From positions 620,001-684,000 of the forward strand of contig CALMYW010000394.1 in NCBI GenBank assembly GCA_937873665.1: DNA of 64,000 nucleotides. The letters run 5' to 3'. Position numbers and translations under genes: made by a program. This DNA is from an uncultured Sphingorhabdus sp. (GTDB lineage: Bacteria > Pseudomonadota > Alphaproteobacteria > Sphingomonadales > Sphingomonadaceae). This document shows positions 35,375 through 45,333 of this stretch, piece by piece. The notes under the pieces are model-generated. The model saw nothing but the letters and a program-made list of their open reading frames with translations, was not told where the DNA came from and did not search any database. Position 1 is the stretch's first letter, and every line of letters starts with the position of its first letter.

Positions 35375-36709
35375 ATGTCATTTGCCGATCTCGGCCTTTC
35401 CGAAGAACTTTTGAGTGCCGTCCTAGCCGCCGGTTACGATACGCCTACGCCAATTCAGGCACAGGCCATCCCATCCGTTTTGATGATGCGCGACATCATC
35501 GGCATTGCACAGACCGGTACGGGCAAGACCGCGTCGTTCGTTCTCCCTATGATCGATGTGCTCGCCCATGGTCGCGCGCGGGCACGGATGCCGCGCAGCC
35601 TGATCCTAGAACCGACCCGTGAATTGGCGGCTCAGGTGGCTGAGAATTTTGAAAAATATGGCGTCAATCACAAGCTGTCGATGGCGTTGCTGATCGGTGG
35701 CGTTTCGATGGGCGATCAGGTAAAGGCGCTCGAAAAGGGTGTCGACGTCCTGATTGCAACCCCGGGCCGGCTGATGGACCTGTTCGAGCGCGGCAATATC
35801 CTGCTCAATGGCTGCGAGTTACTCGTTATCGATGAAGCGGACCGCATGCTCGACATGGGCTTCATTCCTGACATCGAAAATATCTGTACCAAGCTACCGA
35901 CGACACGACAGACCTTGCTGTTTTCCGCGACGATGCCGCCGCCGATCAAGAAGCTGGCGGACAAGTTCCTTTCGAACCCGAAATATATTGAGGTTGCGAG
36001 GCCCGCCTCCTCGAATCTCAACATCGAAGCCAAGCTGGTCGATGTTGCACCGATGAAAAAGCGCGAAGTGCTGCGCGGCCTATTGCGCAGCGAAGATGTG
36101 CATACCGCGATCATCTTCTGCAACCGCAAGACCACCGTGCGCGAGCTCAACAAGAGCCTGCAGCAACATGGTTTCCGTTCTGGCGAAATCCATGGCGATA
36201 TCGATCAGGCGTCGCGTCAGCGACAGCTGGACGCGTTCAAGAGCGGCACCATCAACCTTCTGGTGGCATCCGACGTCGCCGCTCGAGGTCTGGACATCAA
36301 GGGCGTCAGCCATGTGTTCAACTTTGACGCACCCTGGCATCCCGACGATTATGTCCACCGCATCGGCCGCACCGGTCGCGCAGGTGCCAAGGGCAAAGCC
36401 TTTACCTTTGTGACCAAGGCCGATGAAGAAGCGATCGATAATATCGAGAAGCTGATCGGCCTGAAGATCGAGCGTCTGGGTAAGCAGGCAAGCGAAAGTG
36501 CGGACGAACCGGAACGCGAGCGTCCGTCGCGCCGTAAAGCCTCGACGAAACCCAAAGAGCCCAGTGAAGCAAAAGCACCATCTCGGCCGACGAAATCGGA
36601 ACCTAAAAAGCACAGTAAGCCTGCCGCCAAAGAACGCAGCGACGATACTGACGATGGCGACTGGAACGGCCCGATGCCCGATTTTTTGAACTTCACGATA
36701 CCGCTCTAA
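35375..36709 (+). CDS. DEAD-box ATP-dependent RNA helicase (RhlE-like)
   Basis: RNA helicase (444 aa) that remodels RNA duplexes in the cytoplasm. Motifs are in order: Q-motif GYDTPTPIQAQAIP, motif I AQTGTGKT, motif Ia LEPTRELAAQV, motif II VIDEADRMLDMGF, motif III LFSATMP, motif V ASDVAARGLDIKGV and motif VI HRIGRTGRAG. A basic, Ser/Lys/Arg-rich tail (about residues 370-430) follows the core, as in RhlE and CsdA-type helicases that contact ribosomal or structured RNA. No auxiliary RNA-binding fold is obvious. A bidirectional terminator follows the stop codon. Confidence 0.95.
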   Translation: MSFADLGLSEELLSAVLAAGYDTPTPIQAQAIPSVLMMRDIIGIAQTGTGKTASFVLPMIDVLAHGRARARMPRSLILEPTRELAAQVAENFEKYGVNHKLSMALLIGGVSMGDQVKALEKGVDVLIATPGRLMDLFERGNILLNGCELLVIDEADRMLDMGFIPDIENICTKLPTTRQTLLFSATMPPPIKKLADKFLSNPKYIEVARPASSNLNIEAKLVDVAPMKKREVLRGLLRSEDVHTAIIFCNRKTTVRELNKSLQQHGFRSGEIHGDIDQASRQRQLDAFKSGTINLLVASDVAARGLDIKGVSHVFNFDAPWHPDDYVHRIGRTGRAGAKGKAFTFVTKADEEAIDNIEKLIGLKIERLGKQASESADEPERERPSRRKASTKPKEPSEAKAPSRPTKSEPKKHSKPAAKERSDDTDDGDWNGPMPDFLNFTIPL

Positions 36710-36727
36710 TTTTCGGTAACGCATCAA

Positions 36728-36756
36728 ACAAAAAGGCCCGCCGAAGCGGGCCTTTT
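36728..36756. terminator. Bidirectional terminator between helicase and TonB receptor 2
   Basis: A 7-8-bp stem (GGCCCGC/GCGGGCC) with a CGAA loop is flanked by A-run and T-run, so it can act for the plus-strand helicase and the minus-strand receptor, which are convergent. Confidence 0.88.
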
Positions 36757-36777
36757 CTATTTTTGGTTCGGCATTCC

Positions 36778-39534
36778 TCAGAATTTGCCGCGAAGCGTAA
36801 TTCCGTAGGTGCGCGGTTCGGCCAGGAAGTGTGAGAACAGCTGGCGACCGCCCGGATATTGCGGATCGGCGAATTGCGCGCTGGCGCCACCAGCCTGGAA
36901 CGGCGAGTTGAAGGCAACCTGCGCATAGTCCTGATTGAAGATATTCTGGCCCCACAGTTCGAGCGACCAAGCCTCATCCGGACCGCGGATGCCGATGCGC
37001 GCGTTGAAGATCGCATAGCCATCCTGTTCCTTTTGCGGGAACAGATCCGAGCCGGTGTTGTAATCGCCAGTCAAACGACCGTCGATGTAAAACAGGCCGG
37101 ACAAGCCACTGCTGCCAATTTCAGGGGTCCAGGTGATGCTGCTGGTTGCCACCAGTTCGGGTGCGTTCGACAGATTGTCGCCCGGCAGTTTGCGCAGGAC
37201 GGCATCGAGCGGCGCGCCCGACTTGTTGCCTACAAGGTTGCTGCGATAGCTGGTGTTGGCATAGGTCAGGCCAGCGGCCATCCGGAAGTTGCGAGCTGGC
37301 ACCAGCGAGGCTTCCAGTTCGAAACCTTCTGCGCGGACGCCATAGCCGACATCGCTGGCAGCACAGGCTCCGGTGGCATTGCTCGAATCACGATCTGCAC
37401 CACCGAGATCATTAGAACAGCCATTGACGGTCTGTACTATGTAGACAGCGCCATTAAAGGTATTCAACTGGAAGTTGCTGAAATCCGAACGGAAGGCCGA
37501 AAGGCTCAGACTGAATGGACCGGTTGCATATTTCGCACCCAGTTCATAACTGTCGACCAGTTCGGGATCGAACTGTAAATTGCCAACCACTGCCTGTGCG
37601 CCGCCTACAGCCGCAAAAGTTGTTATGGGTGATTTCAGTGCGGATCGGTCAAGATTGAATCCACCGGCCTTATAACCACGCGCAAAGCTGCCATAGAGCA
37701 GTAAGTCATCGGTTGCCTTCCATGAAAGGATCGCGGTGCCGGTAAACTCGTCTTCGCTGCGGCGATCATTGATCGAAACGCCATTCAGTTCTGCCGTCGA
37801 ATTGCCCTGGCACGCAAGCCCTATAAGTGCGCCTGCCAGCGCACGTGCTGTTGCGATTTGAGCAGGCGTGCCAGCTGTCGTGGTAGTAAGATCATCCGTC
37901 ACTAGGCCTTGGACGGTCGTGCAACGTGTATTGTCGTTACCAAAGGTGGCGGCGAACTTCTTCTTGTCGCTGGTGTAACGGAGCCCCAGGGTCAAGTCGA
38001 GTGTATCGGTGATATGAATGATATTATGGGTGAACAACGCCCAATTGGTACCATTCTGGAAATAGTTTTCAAATGTGCTACCCAGATCGTTCAGGCTGTC
38101 GAGTGCGGTAAATGCAGCCACGATATCCGCCCCCGACGTCCCTGTTGCGCCCGCCAGTGTCGCTGGTCCTACTACGGGCGCTACGCAAGAGGGATTAGTC
38201 GGCGAATATAGCCCTGCAAGTCCACCGCCCGAAATGATGCGGCAAGTCGCAAATCGGCCATATTGATTGCCGAAGCGCAGATTGTCACGGACCGTCAACT
38301 TTTCGTTGGCGTAGAAGCCACCGGCCAACCAGTCGAGTGTGCCGCCAAAAGCTTCACCCTGCAGGCGCAGTTCCTGCGTAAAGGTGTGGAACTGGCGATA
38401 GGCATCATCGCTCGGCGCACGATACAGGATGTCGACTTCACCATAGTCGGTGTCTGAGGCCTGACTCGAACGATATTCACGATAGGCCGTAATCGAGGTC
38501 AGCTTAGCACCGCCAAAATCATAATCGATCTGGCCCGAAAAACCGTAATCCTTGGTTTCACCAGTGAAAACACGGTTCGGGCTATTCGAAATCTTGCGAC
38601 CATAGCCTTGACTGAACGACGACAGCGGTTGACCCAGATCACGAAGCACGTTGATAATGTTGTTGGCAGCCGGATTATTCAGCGGCGTCGCGAGATTGTT
38701 CAGATTGCCGATATAAGGATTGACCGTGCCGTCAACATAGGTCGCAGCGCAGCATTCTTCCTTGCGCGATGTATAGTCGGCGATCAGCCGAATCGACAAA
38801 TCATCGGAAGGTTCGATTAGCAACTGACCACGCAGGAAATAACGGTCGCGATTGTTGACGTCGCGGCCGTTCGTATCATCGCGGTAAAAACCATCACGCT
38901 TCACATAAATGCCGTCCACCCGGAAAGCGATCTGCTCGCTGATCGGTCCGGTGATGCTGCTGGCAGCGCGCATGAAATCGTAATTGCCATAGGTCAACTC
39001 ACCGCTGCCACCGAAGGTGAATTCCGGCTTTTTCGAATAGATGCTAATCAGACCAGCCGAAGAGTTGCGTCCGCCAAGTGTACCCTGCGGACCGCGCTGA
39101 ACTTCGACGCGATCGATTTCACCAAGTTCATTGAGGCCGATGCCTGAACGCGAGCGGTACACGCCATCGATAAAGACTGGAACCGAGCTTTCGAGACCGG
39201 GGTTGTCACCAACCGTGCCGATACCGCGGATACGCGCCGAACCATTGGCTTCCGTTCCAGTCGAGGAAACGAGCAGTGAAGGCGCAACCTGGTTCAACTG
39301 GCGAATGTCATTCGCGCCGCTGTTCTGCAAAGTTTCGGCATTCACCGCCGAAATAGCCACAGGTACGTCAGACAAGAGCTGCGAGCGCCCCTGAGCTGTC
39401 ACGACGATTTCGACTTCGTCTTCGGCAGCTTCGGCTGCTTCATCCTGCGCATAGGCAAATGTCGGCATGACCAGCGCACAAGTTGCAGCGGACAAAGCGA
39501 ACACAGTTTTCCGGATGCCAGTAGTGGCCTTCAT
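36778..39534 (-). CDS. TonB-dependent receptor 2
   Basis: Outer-membrane TonB-dependent transporter of the large sphingomonad type (918 aa). A signal peptide (cleavage after YAYAQ-like FAYAQ) is followed by an acidic linker, a TonB-box-like EIVVTAQGRSQLLSDVP, and a plug ending VEVQRGPQGTLGGRNSSAGLISI. The barrel region ends RTYGITLRGKF. Several cysteines lie in presumed loops (EECCAATY, SNATGACAASD). ATG 39534 is set by AAGGAGAG upstream; a longer ORF starts 7 codons earlier. The gene lies downstream of a GlxR-amidohydrolase pair on the same strand, across a 180-base AT-rich region containing palindromes. Confidence 0.93.
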   Translation of the reverse strand: MKATTGIRKTVFALSAATCALVMPTFAYAQDEAAEAAEDEVEIVVTAQGRSQLLSDVPVAISAVNAETLQNSGANDIRQLNQVAPSLLVSSTGTEANGSARIRGIGTVGDNPGLESSVPVFIDGVYRSRSGIGLNELGEIDRVEVQRGPQGTLGGRNSSAGLISIYSKKPEFTFGGSGELTYGNYDFMRAASSITGPISEQIAFRVDGIYVKRDGFYRDDTNGRDVNNRDRYFLRGQLLIEPSDDLSIRLIADYTSRKEECCAATYVDGTVNPYIGNLNNLATPLNNPAANNIINVLRDLGQPLSSFSQGYGRKISNSPNRVFTGETKDYGFSGQIDYDFGGAKLTSITAYREYRSSQASDTDYGEVDILYRAPSDDAYRQFHTFTQELRLQGEAFGGTLDWLAGGFYANEKLTVRDNLRFGNQYGRFATCRIISGGGLAGLYSPTNPSCVAPVVGPATLAGATGTSGADIVAAFTALDSLNDLGSTFENYFQNGTNWALFTHNIIHITDTLDLTLGLRYTSDKKKFAATFGNDNTRCTTVQGLVTDDLTTTTAGTPAQIATARALAGALIGLACQGNSTAELNGVSINDRRSEDEFTGTAILSWKATDDLLLYGSFARGYKAGGFNLDRSALKSPITTFAAVGGAQAVVGNLQFDPELVDSYELGAKYATGPFSLSLSAFRSDFSNFQLNTFNGAVYIVQTVNGCSNDLGGADRDSSNATGACAASDVGYGVRAEGFELEASLVPARNFRMAAGLTYANTSYRSNLVGNKSGAPLDAVLRKLPGDNLSNAPELVATSSITWTPEIGSSGLSGLFYIDGRLTGDYNTGSDLFPQKEQDGYAIFNARIGIRGPDEAWSLELWGQNIFNQDYAQVAFNSPFQAGGASAQFADPQYPGGRQLFSHFLAEPRTYGITLRGKF

Positions 39535-39676
39535 AAATCTCTCCTTCAACGTCAAATTATATTATTGGCTGCATACCTATGCGCATTATGCACATAAGTC
39601 ACCCATGACAGACATTATCGTAACAATTTTTCAAAAAATGTTGCTCAACTGCAACAGAGCGCAACAGTAACATCTA

Positions 39677-39692
39677 AATTAATCGATTAATT
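39677..39692. promoter_or_regulatory. 16-base palindrome upstream of TonB receptor 2
   Basis: AATTAATCGATTAATT is perfectly symmetric and lies 143 bases upstream of the receptor start, in an AT-rich spacer that also holds an imperfect dyad (AACA...TGTT) nearer the gene. It resembles a regulator-binding site, but the factor is unknown. Confidence 0.4.
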
Positions 39693-39714
39693 AAAAATAT
39701 TGTTGCGCGCCAGC

Positions 39715-41406
39715 TTAACGCGATGTCGCGTCATTTGGGGTATTTGTCTTGGCTATATCATCTTGTTTGTAGACCGGCCGTCCGCCCAACCATGTCTCTT
39801 TCACCCGAGCCGCGCGGATTTGCGCAGGCGATGCCAGCAGTGGATCAGTGTCGACCAAGATAAAGTCGGCGCGATGCCCGGGGGTCAGCGAACCCACTTT
39901 TCCCTCCGCAAAAGCAGCATAGGCCGCGCCAATGGTGAATCCAGCCAAGGCTTGTTCGCGCGTTACTCGCTCGGCGGGAATCCACCCTCCGAATGGCTGC
40001 CCCTGTGCGTCCTCGCGTGTCATTGCCGCTGCGATGCCAGCAAAGGGATTGGGCGCTTCAACAGGCGTATCAGAGCCGAATGCAAGCTTCCCGCCCGCTT
40101 TCAGTATCGAGTTCCAGGCATAGGCACCGGCCAGTCGCTCAGGCCCCAACCGCGCTTCCGCCATTAGCCGGTCAGATGTCTGATGGACCGGCTGCATCGA
40201 CGCTATGATGCCATTTTTGGCAAGGCGGGGCAGGTCGGCCGGATCGACTATCTGCACATGCTCGATCCGCCAGCGCCGGTCGCCCGCATAGGTCTCCGCC
40301 AAATCCTCGACTGCGCCAATCGCATCTGCGTTGGCGGCATCACCGATTGCATGCACAGCAGTCTGAAAGCCATCCATAGACGCACGGACCATCAGATTAC
40401 GGATTTCAGCACTTGCCAGAAATGAAAGACCGGTTTGACCGGGTGCATCGGCATAAGGCTTTTTCAGCCAAGCCCCGCGACTGCCCAGCGCGCCGTCCAG
40501 ATAGAGCTTCACACCGCCCAGACGCAGCTTGTCGTCATACAACCAGGGTGTCGGGCGCGGCCCTGCAATGGCCACCATATTGTCGATTCCGCCTGCATAG
40601 CCAAAGATACGGATCGACAGCCAACCAGCATCGCCTGCGCGCCGATAGCTTTGCCAGTCCTCGATTGTCGTTCCCATATCGGCAATGCTGGTCACGCCTA
40701 CCGAAAGTAAGGCCTTCTGCGCCTCCGCCAATGCCAGATCGCGTTCCGCAGGTTTGGGTGCGGGGATGTGTTTTGCCACGAGATCGCTGGCCGCATCGAC
40801 AAAGATGCCACTAGGCTTGGCACCCGCCATCTCGATCCGGCCGCCTGCCGGAGATTTGGTGGCACCGGTCACGCCTGCAATCTCCATTGCCTTGCTGTTG
40901 GCCCAGCCTGCATGGCCATCAACCCGCTCGAGCCAGATCGGGCGATCAGCAACGACGGCATCCAGATCGGCAGATGTCGGGAAACGTCCCAAGCCCCATT
41001 TTTCCTGGTTCCAGCCACGCCCGACGATCCATCGGCGTTCTGGATATTTGGCGGCATAGGCCTTGATGGCTGCCTGCGCCTCTTCCAGCGAGTTGGTGCC
41101 CGACAGGTCGAGCGTCAGCGCGGCAAAACCCAAACCCATAACATGGCCATGCGCATCGATCAGGCCCGGCAACATCGTCAGCCCGCGCCCGTCATGCCGG
41201 AAATCGAGCTGTTTGGGAGCCTTTTCCTTGCTGGTCAAAAGCTGGCTGACTTTGCCTTCCCTGTCGATCAGCGCCGCAGAGAAACGCACAACCTTGCCGT
41301 CCTTGTCGAGCGTGATGCCATTGACATTTTCGACTATACCATCGGCGTAAACGGGAGCTGCGAGTGCGATGCAAAACGCCGCAGACAATCGGGTTATGGC
41401 TTTCAT
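39715..41406 (-). CDS. YtcJ-type exported amidohydrolase
   Basis: Metal-dependent amidohydrolase of the YtcJ/amidohydrolase_3 family (563 aa). A signal peptide ending PVYADG indicates export. The metal motif MLPGLIDAHGHVMGLG (HxH) and the later FASHDTP-like FGSDTPVEAPNPFAGIAAA are present, as is AVHAIGDAANADAIGAVE. The C-terminus closes GSLTPGHRADFILVDTDPL, the family signature. It is overlapped at its 5' end by the GlxR-type reductase (4 bases), so both are probably translated together. The substrate, perhaps an N-acyl or formyl compound, is not predictable. Confidence 0.88.
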   Translation of the reverse strand: MKAITRLSAAFCIALAAPVYADGIVENVNGITLDKDGKVVRFSAALIDREGKVSQLLTSKEKAPKQLDFRHDGRGLTMLPGLIDAHGHVMGLGFAALTLDLSGTNSLEEAQAAIKAYAAKYPERRWIVGRGWNQEKWGLGRFPTSADLDAVVADRPIWLERVDGHAGWANSKAMEIAGVTGATKSPAGGRIEMAGAKPSGIFVDAASDLVAKHIPAPKPAERDLALAEAQKALLSVGVTSIADMGTTIEDWQSYRRAGDAGWLSIRIFGYAGGIDNMVAIAGPRPTPWLYDDKLRLGGVKLYLDGALGSRGAWLKKPYADAPGQTGLSFLASAEIRNLMVRASMDGFQTAVHAIGDAANADAIGAVEDLAETYAGDRRWRIEHVQIVDPADLPRLAKNGIIASMQPVHQTSDRLMAEARLGPERLAGAYAWNSILKAGGKLAFGSDTPVEAPNPFAGIAAAMTREDAQGQPFGGWIPAERVTREQALAGFTIGAAYAAFAEGKVGSLTPGHRADFILVDTDPLLASPAQIRAARVKETWLGGRPVYKQDDIAKTNTPNDATSR

Positions 41407-42272
41407 CGTTTCGGCAACCTCCGCACCAATGCGCTCGTATCCTGTCGTCCCCCACCCATATATTGGATGTCAGAGAAAAACTGGTCGGTCATTGCCGCGA
41501 TGGGAATGCTGGCACCATTGGCGCGGGCTTCGTCGATTGCCAGCCCCAGATCCTTGCGCATCCAGTCAACGGCGAAACCGAAGTCAAACTCGCCTTTCGC
41601 CATCGTTGCCCAGCGATTGTCCATCTGCCAGCTTTGTGCAGCACCCCCCGAAATGGCGTCGAAAACCTTGTCGAGGTCCAATTCGGCGCATTGGGCGAAG
41701 TGCAGGGCTTCGGACAAGCCCTGCAGCACGCCCGCAATGCAAATCTGGTTGACCATCTTTGCCGTTTGCCCATCACCGGGGCCGCCAACATGGACGACAC
41801 GTTTGGAATAGGCCGCCATCACCGGTGTGGCCGATGCTACCGCTGCTTCTGTGCCCCCGCACATGATTGCCAACGTACCATTTTCAGCCCCAGCCTGTCC
41901 GCCTGTCACAGGCGCGTCAACGCAATGGATGCCGCGTCCCTTGGCTTCGACGGCCAACTGACGCGCGATCCGAGCCGATACCGTTGTATGATCTATGAAG
42001 GTGCTGCCCTTGGGCATCGCGGCGAATACACCATCGCGGCCCAATGTGATGCTGGCCAGATCGTCGTCGGTGCCGACACAGCTGACGACAAATTCGGCGT
42101 CTTTCGCGGCCTCTGCCGGCGATGCGGTCTTTTGCCCGCCATGTTCGGCAACCCATTTGTCGGTCTTGGCTGATGAACGGTTGTAGACGATCATCTCATG
42201 ACCGGCATTGCGAAGGTGACGTGCGATCGGGCCGCCCATGACGCCCAATCCGATAAAAGCTATTCTTGCCAT
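41403..42272 (-). CDS. 2-hydroxy-3-oxopropionate reductase/3-hydroxyisobutyrate dehydrogenase-like
   Basis: NAD(P)-dependent beta-hydroxyacid dehydrogenase (289 aa). The Rossmann motif GLGVMGGPIARHL is at the N-terminus, the substrate motif DAPVTGGQAGAENGTL follows, and the catalytic Lys is in GDGQTAKMVNQ. This is the pattern of GlxR/MmsB/GarR enzymes, which act on tartronate semialdehyde or 3-hydroxyisobutyrate; the exact substrate is open. It is the first gene of a two-gene unit with the amidohydrolase and is divergent from threonine ammonia-lyase (58-base gap). Confidence 0.9.
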   Translation of the reverse strand: MARIAFIGLGVMGGPIARHLRNAGHEMIVYNRSSAKTDKWVAEHGGQKTASPAEAAKDAEFVVSCVGTDDDLASITLGRDGVFAAMPKGSTFIDHTTVSARIARQLAVEAKGRGIHCVDAPVTGGQAGAENGTLAIMCGGTEAAVASATPVMAAYSKRVVHVGGPGDGQTAKMVNQICIAGVLQGLSEALHFAQCAELDLDKVFDAISGGAAQSWQMDNRWATMAKGEFDFGFAVDWMRKDLGLAIDEARANGASIPIAAMTDQFFSDIQYMGGGRQDTSALVRRLPKR

Positions 42273-42330
42273 GCCTGAGCCTTAATGTCTGTTTTCACAT
42301 TGCGCCAGATAGGTTAGGGCCCGCGCCACT

Positions 42331-43548
42331 ATGTCCGAGCTTCTGACCCTTGCCGATGTCCGCGCCGCGCATGAGCGCATCCGCGACGCCATTGTCGCAA
42401 CGCCCACTTTGCACAGCAAAACGTTGTCCAACCTGACAGGCGCGAATATTTACCTGAAGTTCGAAAACCTACAGTTTACAGCGGCCTATAAGGAGCGTGG
42501 GGCGCTGAATGCGCTGTTGCTGATGCCTGAAGAAGCGCGCAATCGTGGCGTTATTGCGGCGTCTGCTGGCAATCATGCCCAAGGCTTGAGCTATCACGGT
42601 ACGCGGCTCGGCGCTCCGGTGACCATCGTAATGCCCAAGACCACACCGACGGTCAAAATCATGCAGACCGAAGCAGTGGGCGGTAAAGTGGTCCTCGAAG
42701 GCGAAAAGTTCGATGACGCCTATAAGCATGCGCGCCTTCTCGAAAAGGAACTGGGGCTGACTTTTGTCCACCCCTTTGATGACCCCAAGGTCGCGGCAGG
42801 CCAAGGCACCGTTGCCCTGGAGATGCTCGAAGAGATTCCGACGATCGACACTTTGGTTGTCCCTATCGGTGGCGGCGGGCTGTTGTCAGGCATGGGCACT
42901 GCGGCGCGCGGCATCAATCCGGATATCGAACTGGTGGGCGTGCAGGCCGAGCTTTATCCCTCGATGTACGCACTGCTGAACAACAAGCAGATGCCGTGCG
43001 AGGGCGATACGCTGGCCGAAGGCATTGCGGTCAAGGTGCCGGGCGAATTTACTTCGAAAGTCATCCGTGACATTGTCGACGATGTTGTTCTGGTGTCGGA
43101 ACCAGAGCTCGAAACGGCAGTCAGTCTGCTCCTCCAGATCGAAAAGACCGTGGTCGAAGGCGGCGGTGCAGCCGGCCTCGCAGCCGTGATGGCTTATCCG
43201 GAAAAGTTCAAAAGCAAGAATGTCGGCATCGTGCTGAGTGGCGGCAATATCGACACCCGCCTGCTCGCCAATGTGTTGCTGCGCGATCTCGCCCGTTCGG
43301 GCCGCCTCGCCCGCTTGCGTATCACTCTGCAGGACCGCCCCGGTGCGCTCTACAAGGTGATGAAACTGTTCAACGAGCATAATATCAACATCATCGAAAT
43401 CTATCACCAGCGCATCTTCACAACGTTGCCGGCAAAGGGCCTGATAACGGACATTGAATGTGAAGCGCGTGATGCCGAGCAGCTGCAGGGTCTGGTCGAT
43501 TCGCTGAAAGATGCAGGCTACAAGATCGAACGCGTCGAACTGAATTGA
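42331..43548 (+). CDS. ilvA: Threonine ammonia-lyase (PLP-dependent)
   Basis: PLP enzyme (405 aa) that deaminates threonine to 2-oxobutyrate, feeding isoleucine synthesis. The Schiff-base Lys54 is in AAYKERGAL; the phosphate-binding glycine loop is GGGGLLSG; SAGNHAQGLSYHG is the substrate loop. One C-terminal ACT domain of the type found in TdcB/short IlvA forms (RLRITLQDRPGALYKVMKLFNEHNINI) suggests allosteric control; classical IlvA carries two regulatory domains. The start ATG 42331 is 58 bases from the divergent GlxR-type gene. No attenuator is visible upstream. Confidence 0.9.
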   Translation: MSELLTLADVRAAHERIRDAIVATPTLHSKTLSNLTGANIYLKFENLQFTAAYKERGALNALLLMPEEARNRGVIAASAGNHAQGLSYHGTRLGAPVTIVMPKTTPTVKIMQTEAVGGKVVLEGEKFDDAYKHARLLEKELGLTFVHPFDDPKVAAGQGTVALEMLEEIPTIDTLVVPIGGGGLLSGMGTAARGINPDIELVGVQAELYPSMYALLNNKQMPCEGDTLAEGIAVKVPGEFTSKVIRDIVDDVVLVSEPELETAVSLLLQIEKTVVEGGGAAGLAAVMAYPEKFKSKNVGIVLSGGNIDTRLLANVLLRDLARSGRLARLRITLQDRPGALYKVMKLFNEHNINIIEIYHQRIFTTLPAKGLITDIECEARDAEQLQGLVDSLKDAGYKIERVELN

Positions 43549-43653
43549 ACAAAATCAATGCCATCGCATATTGATGGTAAATGCCCTTTTCAGCACTCCC
43601 GTAAAGCGTCATAACCCCTCGCAACCAACAACATAAGGCGAGGTCGGTTTACC

Positions 43654-44412
43654 ATGAGCGCACCAGTCCGCTTTCCGCGCTTCTTTGTCACAAACCCGGC
43701 CCCCTGCCCCTATTTGCCCGGCAAAACCGAGCGCAAGGTATTCACCGAACTCAACGGTGCACACGCAACCGAGCTGAATGAGGCGCTGGGCCGCATCGGT
43801 TTCCGCCGCAGCCAGAATGTCGCCTATCGACCCAGCTGCATCGACTGCAAGGCATGCGTCCCCGTTCGCATATTGGCCGATGGGTTCCAGCCCAACGCCA
43901 CCCAGCGCAAGATATTGAAGCGCAATTCAGACCTGCAGGTCAGCGCTTGTCGTCCCTGGTCGACCAACGAGCAATATGAGCTGCTGCGCCGCTATCTGAA
44001 ACAGCGTCACCCTGAAGGTGGCATGGCCGATATGGACGATATGGATTATGCCGACATGGTCGAGCAGACGCCGGTGCACAGCCATGTCGTCGAATATCGG
44101 CTTCCCGCTCGCTATGGCGCGCAAGGCGAACTGATTGGAGCGTGCATTACCGACCAGCAATCAGATGGTCTGTCGATGGTATACAGCTTCTACGATGCCG
44201 AAGCCGAAGGCCGTCTGGGCTTGGGCAATTTCATCATCATGGATCACATCATGCGCGCGCGCGCGGCCGGGCTTCCCTTCGTCTATCTGGGCTATTGGGT
44301 CGAAGGTGCAGCGCGGATGCAGTACAAGACCCGCTATCGTCCGCTCGAAAAACTCAGCCCCGATGGCTGGGTGGATTTTGAACAGGGCGAACAGGCCGAC
44401 CTTTTCAGCTAA
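43654..44412 (+). CDS. bpt: Aspartate/glutamate leucyltransferase Bpt
   Basis: Aminoacyl-tRNA-protein transferase (252 aa) that adds Leu to N-terminal Asp or Glu, making the protein a target for ClpS/ClpAP in the N-end rule pathway. Features include the N-terminal [22 protein letters not shown], the Cys pair in [26 protein letters not shown], and [28 protein letters not shown] in the acyltransferase fold. The length is normal. It stands alone; an intrinsic terminator follows directly. Confidence 0.94.
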   Translation: MSAPVRFPRFFVTNPAPCPYLPGKTERKVFTELNGAHATELNEALGRIGFRRSQNVAYRPSCIDCKACVPVRILADGFQPNATQRKILKRNSDLQVSACRPWSTNEQYELLRRYLKQRHPEGGMADMDDMDYADMVEQTPVHSHVVEYRLPARYGAQGELIGACITDQQSDGLSMVYSFYDAEAEGRLGLGNFIIMDHIMRARAAGLPFVYLGYWVEGAARMQYKTRYRPLEKLSPDGWVDFEQGEQADLFS

Positions 44413-44413
44413 C

Positions 44414-44441
44414 AAAAAACCCCGCCAAGGCGGGGTTTCTT
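44414..44441 (+). terminator. Rho-independent terminator after bpt
   Basis: The 8-10-bp stem AACCCCGCC/GGCGGGGTT has an AA loop and sits directly after the bpt stop codon, with A6 on the left and TTTCTT on the right. It may also act on the convergent glycine-zipper gene. Confidence 0.85.
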
Positions 44442-44459
44442 ATTTGGGCTCGTAATCAC

Positions 44460-45281
44460 TCAGCGGCACACGCAGCGCGGCTTCGGCTTCGGCTTCGCTT
44501 TCCACTTGCGCACAGCCTTCCTTTTTACGGGTACCGTTTCATAATAGATTTCTTCGGTTACCGTGGTCGTGGTCACGGGCACCATCGAATATGTGACCAT
44601 CGGTGCCGGGTAGTAATAATAGCCATAGGGAAAGGCGCCGTAAGCGTGGCCATAGCCTGAACCATATCCATTATCGCTCGGCAGATATTTCTCGCACTTC
44701 TTCATCGACTTTTCGACACCGAGACCGGCAAGCGCACCAAGCCCCGCACCAATGAGCGAACCTTCGGTACGGTTACCGCGGCCCGCAATGCGGTTACCGG
44801 CAATCGCGCCCAATATCGCGCCGATTGCGGCACCGCCAACACCGTCGCTCTTCAGGCACTTCTCATATTCGCGGTTGTCATAGCCTGCACCATAAGCAGG
44901 CGGCATGGGATAGGGTGCTGCGGCATGCGGAACGTCGTATGGCGCACCGGCTGCGGGCATGGGATGATGCGGCATCCGGTGATTTGGTGTCTCTTCGCCG
45001 TGACGGGTCACGGTGCCATTCCACTGGCCTTCATAAACCCGGCCATCCTTGTCGACATATTGGCCCTTGGTCCATTCGCCCTGATATTCATAGCGCACGC
45101 CACTTGCATCAGAATAGGTCGGCATGCCTGGGCCATCCAGATCGTAGATGCCATGATCGGCACCCATGGCCGGGCCATATTCGGCATGATCATGATGCTT
45201 CTTGCCCGAGTCGCTGGCGGCCTGTGCTGGCATCGCTATTAAAGCGCTGGTCGCAAGGCTCGCAATCAAGAGGACTTTCAT
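44460..45281 (-). CDS. Glycine-zipper envelope protein with Tyr-rich repeats
   Basis: Exported protein of 273 aa. A signal peptide (MKVLLIASLATSALIAMPAQA) is followed by a charged His-rich stretch, then a repeated motif (EYQGEWTKGQYVD and VYEGQWNGTV, residues 65-92), and then a glycine-zipper 2TM segment (VGGAAIGAILGAIAG ... GAGLGALAGLG, residues 148-189) like that of outer-membrane zipper proteins. The C-terminus is Lys/Arg-rich and ends with CVC. ATG 45281 has GGGAG 9 bases upstream; an upstream ORF extension is not real. A CtrA box lies 53 bases upstream of the start codon. Role unknown, probably envelope structure. Confidence 0.78.
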   Translation of the reverse strand: MKVLLIASLATSALIAMPAQAASDSGKKHHDHAEYGPAMGADHGIYDLDGPGMPTYSDASGVRYEYQGEWTKGQYVDKDGRVYEGQWNGTVTRHGEETPNHRMPHHPMPAAGAPYDVPHAAAPYPMPPAYGAGYDNREYEKCLKSDGVGGAAIGAILGAIAGNRIAGRGNRTEGSLIGAGLGALAGLGVEKSMKKCEKYLPSDNGYGSGYGHAYGAFPYGYYYYPAPMVTYSMVPVTTTTVTEEIYYETVPVKRKAVRKWKAKPKPKPRCVCR

Positions 45282-45333
45282 GGTTAATCGCTCCCTAATC
45301 ACGAAGACGCGCTTTGCACGCATTCTTCGATAG

